From: Aliiglaciecola sp. LCG003
Lineage (GTDB): Bacteria > Pseudomonadota > Gammaproteobacteria > Enterobacterales > Alteromonadaceae
Reading direction: 5' to 3'
Assembly: GCF_030316135.1 (NCBI RefSeq)
Contig: NZ_CP128185.1
Location: forward strand, 372,001-436,000
Length of the DNA: 64,000 bases
Both the position numbers and the translations under genes were made by a program. Below the pieces are notes generated by a model that was not told where the DNA came from, ran no database searches, and saw nothing but the letters and a program-made list of their open reading frames with translations. Every line of letters begins with the position of its first letter. Within the stretch, counting starts at the first letter, position 1. Of this stretch, positions 34,531-42,350 are shown in pieces.

Positions 34531-34730
34531 GCTCAGCCGATTAAACACCGGACACTCTTCGTAAATATCCCATGAGCAGTGATTGAGTTCTAAGTCGATA
34601 CTTTCCTTCCTATACACTATACAAAGCCATAATTAAGTAGTTGAACCCTAAGGGCACCTAATCCCGTTAACGTTACTACCAACCTCTTTACCTTTGCACT
34701 CTTAATATTGTTAGTTAGATGAATTTGTAT

Positions 34731-34820
34731 GGGGAGTGCCCACGTAATTTCTGATTTCTATGATGGGTGTCCACGTAATTTCTGATGGGTGTCCAGGTAA
34801 TTTTCCAGGTAATTTCTGTT
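34731..34820 (-). repeat. Cluster of a short degenerate repeat, inverted relative to the copy set at 30.0-30.3 kb
   Basis: Read on the plus strand, copies of GGGTGTCCACGTAATTTCTG occur at 34731-34755, 34761-34786, 34784-34804 and a short piece at 34805-34820. The reverse complement (TTACGTGGACACCCAT) aligns with the TTATTTGGACAGGCAT repeats after rplI, sharing TGGACA and CAT at the same spacing. The remaining 200 bases after dnaB (34531-34730) show nothing else. Confidence 0.65.
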
Positions 34821-34841
34821 TCACGATGAATTTCAGGCAAT

Positions 34842-34870
34842 AAAAAAGCGGCTTTTCAGCCGCTTTTTTT
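34842..34870. terminator. Bidirectional terminator between dnaB and the OmpA-like gene
   Basis: AAAAAAGCGGCT-TTTC-AGCCGCTTTTTTT: a 6-bp GC-rich stem flanked by A and T runs, so it can end transcripts from both directions. The OmpA-like gene stop is 18 bases away, which makes it that gene's terminator at least. Confidence 0.9.
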
Positions 34871-34887
34871 GTAACTTATCTAAGCTC

Positions 34888-36075
34888 TTAGTTACGTTTA
34901 ACTTTTTCTTTTTTAGTAGCAGTAACGACAGCTTCAATACGACGATTGATTTTGTTCGCTGCAACTGTGTTGCTTGTATCTAACAACTGAGTTTCACCGA
35001 AACCTTCAGCAGTGATTCTAGCAGCATTGATACCGTATTTGCTGATTAGCAATTGTCTAACAGCTTTTGCACGGCTTAGTGAAAGAGACATGTTGTAGTC
35101 AGCTTTACCTGGAGCAGATGCATGGCCTTCAATTACCGTTGAAGTGTTAGGGAAACGGTTCATGAAATCAGCAAATTCTTGGAATTTAGCGTCATCAGGG
35201 TTTTCGATTTTGTCGCTGTTGTTACCAAATAACACTTTAAGTGTTTCGCGTACTTCAACTTCTTCAAAAACACTACAACCATCGCTGTCTACTTTATCTG
35301 TCATAGGTGTATTAGCACACTTATCAACATTATCAAGCACACCGTCTTGGTCCATATCAAGCTCTAAACTACAGCCTTTCACGCCAACAGGGGTGCCAGC
35401 AGGCGTGTTAGGGCATTGGTCGATGTCGTTTAATACGCCATCACCATCTGAATCTATGCTACAACCTTTGCTGTCAACACGAGCACCAATTGGTGTGTTA
35501 GGGCACTGATCAAGAGTATCGTTTACGCCGTCTTGGTCAGAATCGCCAACTGGCTTAGGACCACTCTTAGCACCAAAAGCATATGCCAAGCCTACTTTTA
35601 GACTAACGTCATGCCAAGACTCACCAAAATCGTGGTAAGCAGCTGCTTCAGTAATTAGTTTAAAGTTTTCAGCAAGTTCGAAGTGCTTACCAAGACCAAG
35701 GCTTGCCATGTTGCCGCCTTGTTCCATGTTGATATGCTTGATACCACCGAAGATATACAGTAAATCATCTTCTAGGAAATACATCGCATCAGCACCAATG
35801 CGGTTAGCAGTGTCATCAGCTAAAGCTGTGTCGCTTTCCAAATTGATTTTTGCATACTCAATACGTCCACCCCATTGGCCATCGCCTCTGAAACCGTATT
35901 CTACGCCGTAGCCATATCCTGGGTCATAAGATGTAAAGTTAAACGACTTTTCTTCATCTGGCTTGTAGATTTCTACAAATCCAGCGATCCATTTTTTATA
36001 TTCAGGCTCTTCCGCTGCGAAAGCATTGGTTGAAAGTGCAGCTAGCAAGCTGACAGCGATAAGTGATTTTTTCAT
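34888..36075 (-). CDS. OmpA-family outer-membrane protein with thrombospondin type 3 repeats
   Basis: 395 residues. Signal peptide (MKKSLIAVSLLAALSTNAFA), an N-terminal eight-strand-type beta barrel to about 180, three calcium-binding thrombospondin-3 repeats at ~190-265 (DSDQDGVNDTLDQCPNTP and two variants), then the OmpA peptidoglycan-binding domain (VIEGHASAPGKADYNMSLSL, SRAKAVRQLL, INRRIEAVV). It tethers the outer membrane to the cell wall. GGATGGAAAC before the ATG gives the ribosome-binding site. Gene length is typical of the OmpA/TSP3 porin-like group in marine gammaproteobacteria. It is transcribed alone and ends at a strong terminator. Confidence 0.93.
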   Translation of the reverse strand: MKKSLIAVSLLAALSTNAFAAEEPEYKKWIAGFVEIYKPDEEKSFNFTSYDPGYGYGVEYGFRGDGQWGGRIEYAKINLESDTALADDTANRIGADAMYFLEDDLLYIFGGIKHINMEQGGNMASLGLGKHFELAENFKLITEAAAYHDFGESWHDVSLKVGLAYAFGAKSGPKPVGDSDQDGVNDTLDQCPNTPIGARVDSKGCSIDSDGDGVLNDIDQCPNTPAGTPVGVKGCSLELDMDQDGVLDNVDKCANTPMTDKVDSDGCSVFEEVEVRETLKVLFGNNSDKIENPDDAKFQEFADFMNRFPNTSTVIEGHASAPGKADYNMSLSLSRAKAVRQLLISKYGINAARITAEGFGETQLLDTSNTVAANKINRRIEAVVTATKKEKVKRN

Positions 36076-36154
36076 GTTTCCATCCTAAGCGTTTATAGTT
36101 ATTACAATTAAATTGAGTAAGTTTTACCGGCTGGCGGTTAATCTCTACTTCTTT

Positions 36155-36577
36155 TTATTCATTTCCGTTTACTGTCGCGATTATTGTTCGCGACCCTGCG
36201 CTGTTTCTATGCTCACCTAAATAAATACCTTGCCAGGTACCAAGTGCCAAGCGTCCGGAGCTAATCGGTATCGTTAAATTGTTACCTATCAAGCTCGCTT
36301 TAAGGTGAGCCGGCAGATCGTCACTACCTTCAAGAGTATGCAAATAGTATTCCGCATTTTCCGGTGCAAGTATATTAACATATGATTCCATGTCCTGACG
36401 CACTGTTGGATCGGCATTTTCATTAATTGTTAAACTTGCACTGGTATGTTGGATAAATAAATGCAGTATTCCAACAGAAACCTCTCTTATCTCGGGTAAC
36501 TGTTTAGTAATTTCGTTGGTTACTAAATGAAATCCACGAGGTCTTGCAGTGAGCCGTAATTGTTTCTGTTGCCACAT
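36155..36577 (-). CDS. yjbQ: YjbQ / UPF0047 family protein
   Basis: 140 residues with the family motifs: HLFIQHTSASLTINENADP, VRQDMESYVNILAPE, EGSDDLPAHLKASLIG, GTWQGIYLGEHR. The family forms trimers with a metal-like site built from the conserved His and Glu; members have been reported to have weak thiamin-phosphate synthase activity, but the cell role is unclear. It begins 7 bases after the cheX stop, so they are co-transcribed. Confidence 0.93.
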   Translation of the reverse strand: MWQQKQLRLTARPRGFHLVTNEITKQLPEIREVSVGILHLFIQHTSASLTINENADPTVRQDMESYVNILAPENAEYYLHTLEGSDDLPAHLKASLIGNNLTIPISSGRLALGTWQGIYLGEHRNSAGSRTIIATVNGNE

Positions 36578-36584
36578 TGCGACA

Positions 36585-37049
36585 CTACTTATCGAAACAT
36601 ATTTCTAGATAAGCCTTACCAGCATCGCTAATAAAGGGCAATATCATTCTCGGCCCGTCTACTTGATGATTTATAGTATGGTTTTTACCTGTTACTACAA
36701 CAGGAGTCGCCATACCAAAATCGTAGCCTTGTTCACTGAGTGTCATTTTAGCACCACCGCAAACCATGTTAGCTATCTCGCCGACCATGTCAGCTACTTC
36801 TTCATTAATTTTATCTGGTTTTTCACCCAACATTCTATGCATAATTTCTAATGCTAGGGATTCATCAAATGTGATCGAAAGAGAACCTTTTAAATCTGTC
36901 CCCACCATACCGATAAGTCCAGACACATCACCAAACGCTTTGGGGTCCGACTTCTTCTGTGGCTTACCTGGTTTCAGCTCAGTTTGAGCCATAGTTTTTA
37001 AAACATTGACTAAAGCTATTATAAATGGATTTATGAATTGTACATTCAT
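36585..37049 (-). CDS. cheX: CheX-type chemotaxis phosphatase domain protein
   Basis: 154 residues of the CheC/CheX/FliY fold: NPFIIALVNVLKTMAQTELK, the helix EVADMVGEIANMVCGGAK that holds the Glu and Asn catalytic pair of CheX, and a second strand-helix unit ending LEICFDK. CheX dephosphorylates CheY-P. Length is normal for stand-alone CheX. No other che gene is adjacent; it lies between zur and yjbQ, an arrangement I take to be a local Alteromonadales operon. Confidence 0.9.
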   Translation of the reverse strand: MNVQFINPFIIALVNVLKTMAQTELKPGKPQKKSDPKAFGDVSGLIGMVGTDLKGSLSITFDESLALEIMHRMLGEKPDKINEEVADMVGEIANMVCGGAKMTLSEQGYDFGMATPVVVTGKNHTINHQVDGPRMILPFISDAGKAYLEICFDK

Positions 37050-37130
37050 TCCGACTATAGTTCCTTTTCAGACTGCACTAATTATGCAACCAAATGTGAA
37101 AAAAATAACGCTATTATTATGTTAGCTCTT

Positions 37131-37562
37131 TTATTGGCAGTGTGCACAGGTACCATGAGCCTCGATGGTTTGCTTGGTAACTTTGAATCCTACACTGTCA
37201 GCCTGACTGTCCAATTTATCCTTTAATCCTTCTGACTGGATTTCTTTGACCTGTCCGCAAAGATCGCATATCAAAAATTGGACTGGATGATTACAGTCAA
37301 AATGATGACAAGCTACAAATGCATTGGTCGATTCCAATCGATGTATCAGACCAAATTCTAATAAAAAGTCTAACGTACGATATACAGTAGCAGGCTTAGC
37401 GCCTGCTTCGGTTAACTTCAATTCATCAAGCAGCTCGTACGCACCTACAGCACCTTGTTTACTTAGAAGCAGTTCGTATACTTTTTCTCTAAGGTGCGTA
37501 AAACGTGCACCTTTGGCTTCGCAATATTCTCGTGCTTTGGAAAGCTGAGAGTCGTGTTTCAT
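37131..37562 (-). CDS. zur: Zinc uptake regulator Zur (Fur family)
   Basis: 143 residues. The winged helix (RFTHLREKVYELLLSKQGAV, KPATVYRTLDFLLEFGLIHR) is followed by the dimerisation domain with the metal sites: CHHFDCNH, CDLCG and the C-terminal CAHCQ. The histidine/cysteine set and the lack of the Fur HHDH pattern favour Zur over Fur. When zinc is plentiful it represses zinc uptake genes. It follows rsd by 8 bases, so the two share a transcript. No Zur box was recognised nearby. Confidence 0.9.
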   Translation of the reverse strand: MKHDSQLSKAREYCEAKGARFTHLREKVYELLLSKQGAVGAYELLDELKLTEAGAKPATVYRTLDFLLEFGLIHRLESTNAFVACHHFDCNHPVQFLICDLCGQVKEIQSEGLKDKLDSQADSVGFKVTKQTIEAHGTCAHCQ

Positions 37563-37570
37563 TTCAATTG

Positions 37571-38041
37571 TTATCCCAACAACGCTTCACTGTGTAGTGA
37601 ATGGATTAGTTCATCTTCTAATTCGAACCTCTCCATCAGATTCTGTCCCAACTTTGACAAATTTATGTCAAAGGTTTCCAGTGACCTGTCGGTATTAGCC
37701 TCGGCAAATTCGTCATTAAACGCTAACGCTTCCTCAGTCAACAGAGCAATTTGCGGATAGATTCTATCAGCTAGTGATTTACTCGATGTTGTGTCTGAGG
37801 TTTCAGCAATGATCTTGTCATAGACTTCAAAGTGGCCTGCCGAAATATAATCCATCAAAATTTCGCAGAACAATCGGATAGAATCTAAATCAGGTAGCCC
37901 ATCAACTTTTCTTTGATAGGGAGGAATCCCGGCTAATTCGCAGTATTTCACTAATAAATCTTGCCTTTCATGCAACCAAACATCTATTGCGTTGTGGCTC
38001 CCGACCCATTTCTTCTTCGATTGTTCAAATTGGCTTAACAT
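37571..38041 (-). CDS. rsd: Anti-sigma-70 factor Rsd/AlgQ
   Basis: 156 residues, mostly helical, with the Rsd/AlgQ landmarks: WLHERQDLLVKYCELAGIPP, LPDLDSIRLFCEILMDYISA, GHFEVYDKI, LSKLGQNLMERFELEDELIH. It binds the sigma-70 region 4 and favours alternative sigma factors in stationary phase. As in E. coli it is divergent from nudC-hemE. The start has TAAGGA upstream and a candidate extended -10 promoter 44 bases before the ATG. Confidence 0.95.
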   Translation of the reverse strand: MLSQFEQSKKKWVGSHNAIDVWLHERQDLLVKYCELAGIPPYQRKVDGLPDLDSIRLFCEILMDYISAGHFEVYDKIIAETSDTTSSKSLADRIYPQIALLTEEALAFNDEFAEANTDRSLETFDINLSKLGQNLMERFELEDELIHSLHSEALLG

Positions 38042-38084
38042 TTTTTTCCTTATTAGGACACAGTCATGCTAGAGCAATCCCCAT

Positions 38085-38093
38085 AGTATATCA
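38085..38093 (-). promoter_or_regulatory. Candidate extended -10 promoter of rsd-zur
   Basis: On the minus strand TGA-TATACT (38093-38085) is an extended -10 element placed about 44 bases upstream of the rsd ATG. The -35 region is weak, as is usual with extended -10 promoters. Confidence 0.5.
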
Positions 38094-38337
38094 TCGGCTT
38101 AGCGGTAACAAAACACTAGAATTAGGCTACTCTTGTCTGAAATTGCTATCTTTTACACACTTAAGTAGTGAAAACACCCTAAAATACTAAAAATTCATTT
38201 AGAATTACTAATTTAAAGTATTTTCAACCTTATGTCAGAGTATTTTTTTTGGCAAGTGCAGTTTGTCGGCTTTTTGTCGCAAATGATGATGTGATGACCT
38301 TTTTTAGGGTCTCTAAAAAGTAACAGTTTGAGATATT

Positions 38338-39156
38338 ATGATAATAGATATTGAACGCGCTGACGCAGAACAAACCGCTTACTGGATAATATTCAGTGGT
38401 GATCGCATTGTAGCAAAAAAGCAACAGCAAGCGTTGCTTAAATCATCCTGGCGATATTTACGTTTCATTCACCACTATAGTGACCAGGTTGTGCACATTG
38501 GAGAGCTTGATGATGCACCGTGTTATTCTGTCGATCTCGGCCTCGAAGCCTTGCCTGAGGATGAGTACGAAACCGTTAGCTTACGCTCACTATTTATGAG
38601 TCAGAATGAGTCGGTTTTTTCCACGGTTGCCCGCGCCTGGCAGTTGATATTATTTAGGCGAACTCATCGTTATTGTGGTAAATGCGGTAGTGCCATGCAA
38701 CAGGTTGATTGGGAAATGGCGATGCATTGCCATTCTTGCCACCATCGCTGTTATCCTCGAGTGTCTCCTTGCATTATTGTCTCTATTCGCAAAGGCGATA
38801 AAATATTACTAGCTCAAGGCAAAGCGCAACGAGAGCGTAAAATGTTTTCCACCTTGGCTGGGTTTGTAGAAAGCGGAGAAAGCCTCGAACAGGCGGTTCA
38901 TCGAGAGGTTTTTGAAGAAGTCGGTATAAAAATTAAGAATTTACAATACTTCTCTAGTCAACCTTGGCCTTTCCCTCATTCATTAATGATGGGCTTTTTA
39001 GCAGAACATGATGAAGGGGATATCGAAGTGGACGGTCATGAAATACTCGAGGCCCATTGGTATGATGTGAATGCCTTGCCAATAGTGCCGCCTAGCATGT
39101 CTATTGCAGGCAAGCTTATAGATCACACCATCCAGGAAATTAAAGGCCATAAATAA
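38338..39156 (+). CDS. nudC: NAD+ diphosphatase / RNA decapping hydrolase NudC
   Basis: 272 residues. Zinc ribbon (CGKCGSAMQQVDWEMAMHCH with a following CYPRVSP), Nudix box (GFVESGESLEQAVHREVFEE, then VGI) and the NADH-pyrophosphatase signature SSQPWPFPHSLMMGF. It cleaves NAD(H) to NMN(H) and AMP and removes the NAD cap from RNA 5' ends. Two cysteines of the classical ribbon are visible in the first pair; the second pair reads CHSC. Position between rsd and hemE matches E. coli. Confidence 0.95.
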   Translation: MIIDIERADAEQTAYWIIFSGDRIVAKKQQQALLKSSWRYLRFIHHYSDQVVHIGELDDAPCYSVDLGLEALPEDEYETVSLRSLFMSQNESVFSTVARAWQLILFRRTHRYCGKCGSAMQQVDWEMAMHCHSCHHRCYPRVSPCIIVSIRKGDKILLAQGKAQRERKMFSTLAGFVESGESLEQAVHREVFEEVGIKIKNLQYFSSQPWPFPHSLMMGFLAEHDEGDIEVDGHEILEAHWYDVNALPIVPPSMSIAGKLIDHTIQEIKGHK

Positions 39157-39160
39157 AAAC

Positions 39161-39178
39161 GCCCTGCAAAAGCAGGGC
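39161..39178. terminator. Hairpin after nudC
   Basis: GCCCTGC-AAAA-GCAGGGC, 4 bases after the nudC stop. The T run needed for plus-strand termination is missing (it lies on the minus strand instead), so this is a probable 3'-end hairpin with uncertain termination strength. Confidence 0.5.
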
Positions 39179-39458
39179 ATGAATTTGTTAGCGTGGAGGG
39201 CCCGTTGAACAGGCTTCTTAATTGATATAATTTTGTAAAGCAGACACGTTATAGCAAAATAGTGTAACTAGAGGCAAGAAAAAATCGCAAATATTGTTAT
39301 TTATCTACCTTTAGGGCAATAAACGTATTCTTTTGCTTCCATTTTTTACTACAATAGCCAACCTACAAAATCTAAAAAGTCATGCTGAATAACGCATTTG
39401 TGATCTTTTTAAGGGTTTGGTATTTATCTTTGGTGTACTTCAAATTTAGAGGCATTTA
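39179..39458. other. Intergenic region upstream of hemE
   Basis: About 280 AT-rich bases between nudC and hemE, which are usually closer together. A hemE promoter must lie here; I see no RNA gene, riboswitch or repeat. Confidence 0.45.
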
Positions 39459-40529
39459 ATGCAGTTAAAAAATGATCGTTATCTTCGTGCTCTCCTTCGC
39501 CAACCTGTAGACGTAACTCCGGTCTGGATGATGCGCCAAGCCGGGCGCTATTTACCTGAATACAAAGCGACCCGAGCAGAAGCTGGTGATTTTATGTCGT
39601 TATGCAAAAATGCAGAGTTGGCCTGTGAAGTAACTTTGCAACCTTTGCGTCGGTTTAAGTTAGATGCGGCTATTTTATTTTCTGATATTTTAACCATACC
39701 AGACGCCATGGGCTTAGGTTTGTATTTTGAAACCGGCGAAGGGCCGAAATTTAGTAAACCTATTACCTCAATCAGTGATGTAAAAGCCTTACCCGTGCTA
39801 GACCCAGAAGATGAGCTCGGCTATGTAATGAACGCGGTCCGTACCATCAGAAAGAATCTCAAGGGAGAAGTGCCGCTAATCGGTTTTTCAGGTAGCCCAT
39901 GGACCCTCGCAACTTACATGATTGAAGGGGGCTCTAGTAAAGCATTTACTAAAATTAAAAAGATGGCTTTTAGTGATCCCCAAGCTTTACATTTATTACT
40001 CGATAAGTTGGCCGACTCAGTTATTTTGTATCTCAATGCTCAGATCGCCGCTGGCGCGCAGTCAGTTATGATTTTTGATACCTGGGGAGGCGTATTAACG
40101 CCAAGAGACTATAAGTTATTTTCGTTACAATACATGCACAAAATTGTCGATGGATTGACACGAGAATACGACGGACAGATAGTCCCAGTTACGCTATTTA
40201 CTAAAAATGGTGGTATGTGGCTAGAGTCGATTGCCGCTACCGGTTGTGATGGAGTGGGCCTAGATTGGACTATTGATATTGCTGATGCTAAACGCCGAGT
40301 TGGAGATAAAGTGGCATTGCAGGGCAATATGGATCCGTCGATTCTTTACGGTAGTAAAGAACGTATTGAACAAGAAGTAAAAGACATCCTAGCCGGCTTT
40401 GGGGAAGGCAATGGACATGTATTTAATCTTGGCCATGGCATCCATCTTGATGTTCCGCCAGAAAATGCCGGAATATTTGTTGAAGCTGTGCATAAATATA
40501 GTCAGCCATATCATGTTGAAACCGAATAA
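39459..40529 (+). CDS. hemE: Uroporphyrinogen decarboxylase
   Basis: 356 residues. Characteristic motifs: [19 protein letters not shown] near the start, [16 protein letters not shown] with the catalytic Asp, [20 protein letters not shown], and [20 protein letters not shown], ending in [20 protein letters not shown]. It converts uroporphyrinogen III to coproporphyrinogen III in haem synthesis. Normal length. The next gene starts immediately after its stop codon. Confidence 0.98.
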   Translation: MQLKNDRYLRALLRQPVDVTPVWMMRQAGRYLPEYKATRAEAGDFMSLCKNAELACEVTLQPLRRFKLDAAILFSDILTIPDAMGLGLYFETGEGPKFSKPITSISDVKALPVLDPEDELGYVMNAVRTIRKNLKGEVPLIGFSGSPWTLATYMIEGGSSKAFTKIKKMAFSDPQALHLLLDKLADSVILYLNAQIAAGAQSVMIFDTWGGVLTPRDYKLFSLQYMHKIVDGLTREYDGQIVPVTLFTKNGGMWLESIAATGCDGVGLDWTIDIADAKRRVGDKVALQGNMDPSILYGSKERIEQEVKDILAGFGEGNGHVFNLGHGIHLDVPPENAGIFVEAVHKYSQPYHVETE

Positions 40530-41174
40530 ATGAAAATACTGATACTGGTATTAGCCACCTTCGCCGTGGCATTTAGCAGTGGTTTTTGGCTGGGACAAAC
40601 GTCCCAGTCAAAAACTCAGTTGTTGATAGAAAATACTCAAGACCCCAATGCACTATCGCCCGCCTCACAATCTTCTACTATGGCAGCGCTTAATGAATTA
40701 AATTTGAACCGTGAAAATGTCACTAGTGTAGCTCAAGATCCGATTGCAGATGATAACGTGCACAAGGTAGATAGCAGTCTATCAACGAGCGCAGTTGAGG
40801 AAATGAAGCGGGGCTCTCAGCTTAGGGCATTAGGCCATAGCTTTAGTGAAGCTGGCATTCAACGTCAACAAAACCAGTTGGCGCAAGATACATTTCAACA
40901 ACAATTTAGCGAAGATACGCGGGATTATGATGCCCAGTTTGCAGTAACTGATTACTTGAATTTACACGAGCACGCAAATCTCATCTCCGTGTATAAAATT
41001 GATTGCAATGAAGCACACTGTCAATTAATCGGCCAGTTTGAGGGACATCATAAAGACTGGGACAAAGTGGTGGAAGGAATGAAACACAGCGATTGGTGGA
41101 AATATAATGGCACCTCAAGTTCTTCAAGTAGTAAAGACGGTGTAACCTACTTTACCATGTTCCTCGAAAAATAG
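40530..41174 (+). CDS. Uncharacterised single-span membrane protein
   Basis: 214 residues. An N-terminal anchor (ILILVLATFAVAFSSGFWLG) leads into a periplasmic region that is Ser/Gln/Asn-rich and low in order up to ~110, then a compact C-terminal domain (ISVYKIDCNEAHCQLIGQFE, DWDKVVEGMKHSDWWKYNG, GVTYFTMFLEK) with a cysteine pair CNEAHC. The start codon follows the hemE stop with no gap, so translation is coupled. I do not recognise the family; the C-terminal part looks like a small alpha/beta domain. No function can be assigned. Confidence 0.75.
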   Translation: MKILILVLATFAVAFSSGFWLGQTSQSKTQLLIENTQDPNALSPASQSSTMAALNELNLNRENVTSVAQDPIADDNVHKVDSSLSTSAVEEMKRGSQLRALGHSFSEAGIQRQQNQLAQDTFQQQFSEDTRDYDAQFAVTDYLNLHEHANLISVYKIDCNEAHCQLIGQFEGHHKDWDKVVEGMKHSDWWKYNGTSSSSSSKDGVTYFTMFLEK

Positions 41175-41201
41175 TCCCTTGTCAGTTGCATATGCTGGCA
41201 G

Positions 41202-42350
41202 CTAAGCATCGCGCTTTAAGCCTTTTTCAACACTACGAATCAATCGTTGGGTTACTCTAAAGGTTGGCCCTTCAATATGTTGTGATTGCCGCTTAGTTTG
41301 TTGCTCGATAGCCCACCTGATATGCTCTTTTACTAGCTCGCAAGCATGCTCCAAAGCTTGGTTTAACGTACTGAGAATGGTTGGATCAAAATCTGCATTT
41401 CCCATCGCTACAGCAATATTACGTTGCCACTTTTGATGGCCTATTCGTCTGATCGGAGAGCCTTCGGTATTCGTTAAGAAGCGCTGCTCGTCCCAATTAA
41501 ACAAGGTCACTAAGTCTTGATTGGATAGCTGTTGTCGAGGATGGAAATCATCTTCGCTGGTAAGTTGAGCATACCTGTTCCACGGGCAAATTAACTGGCA
41601 GTCATCACAACCGTAAATTCTATTGCCTATCAAGGGGCGCAGCTTTTCAGGAATTGCCCCGTTATGTTCTATGGTGAGGTATGAGATACACCGCCGAGCA
41701 TCCACTACATAGGGCTCGACAATCGCCTGAGTTGGACAGATTGTAATACAGGCATTGCATCCACCACAGCCATCAGATGCGGGTTGATCAACAGGTAAGG
41801 GAATATTGACAAACAATTCTCCTAGAAAAAACCAAGAGCCCGCCGTTTTGTTTAATGTCAGACTATGCTTACCAGTCCAACCAATACCGGCTTTTTGCGC
41901 TATAGCGTGTTCCAAGACTGGGGCGGAGTCGACAAAAGGACGAAACTCGGCGGTAGTTGCTTGCAGTTCAATTTTTTCGCCCAGTTGTTTCAGTCTTTTA
42001 CGTAATAATTTGTGATAGTCTCGACCCAATGCATAACGGCTGATGTAACCTTGCTGTTTGTTCTTTAGGCTCTTAGCAAAGCCTGCGTCGGGGGGAAGAT
42101 AATCCAGCCGCACGCTGATAATGCGGACTGTACCGGGCACCAGTAGCTTAGGATCTAGTCGCTTTTCTTGATTGCGTTCAAAAAAAGACATGTTGCCGTG
42201 ATAGCCATTATCTAGCCATTTCTGCAGATATTGTTGTTGTTGGCTAAGATCAGTATCACTGATACCTATTTGCTGAAAGCCTAGCGCTTTTGCCCACTCC
42301 TTGATACTTTTTATAAGATCATCGAGAAATTGAGGAGAAAATTGTGTCAT
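41202..42350 (-). CDS. queG: Epoxyqueuosine reductase
   Basis: 382 residues. Two 4Fe-4S clusters of ferredoxin type (CGGCNACITICPTQAI and the later GCDDCQLICPWN), the conserved RYALGRDYHKLLRKRLKQLG, and C-terminal HEAT-like helices. It performs the last step of queuosine synthesis, reducing epoxyqueuosine in tRNA with a cobalamin cofactor. Its start codon overlaps the divergent nnr start by 7 bases, the same divergent pairing as in E. coli. Length is normal. Confidence 0.96.
   Translation of the reverse strand: MTQFSPQFLDDLIKSIKEWAKALGFQQIGISDTDLSQQQQYLQKWLDNGYHGNMSFFERNQEKRLDPKLLVPGTVRIISVRLDYLPPDAGFAKSLKNKQQGYISRYALGRDYHKLLRKRLKQLGEKIELQATTAEFRPFVDSAPVLEHAIAQKAGIGWTGKHSLTLNKTAGSWFFLGELFVNIPLPVDQPASDGCGGCNACITICPTQAIVEPYVVDARRCISYLTIEHNGAIPEKLRPLIGNRIYGCDDCQLICPWNRYAQLTSEDDFHPRQQLSNQDLVTLFNWDEQRFLTNTEGSPIRRIGHQKWQRNIAVAMGNADFDPTILSTLNQALEHACELVKEHIRWAIEQQTKRQSQHIEGPTFRVTQRLIRSVEKGLKRDA

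Noticed and set aside
30043-34820. CRISPR array
   Set aside because: The short repeats are degenerate, in opposite orientation in the two clusters and not separated by constant-length spacers; no cas gene is present.
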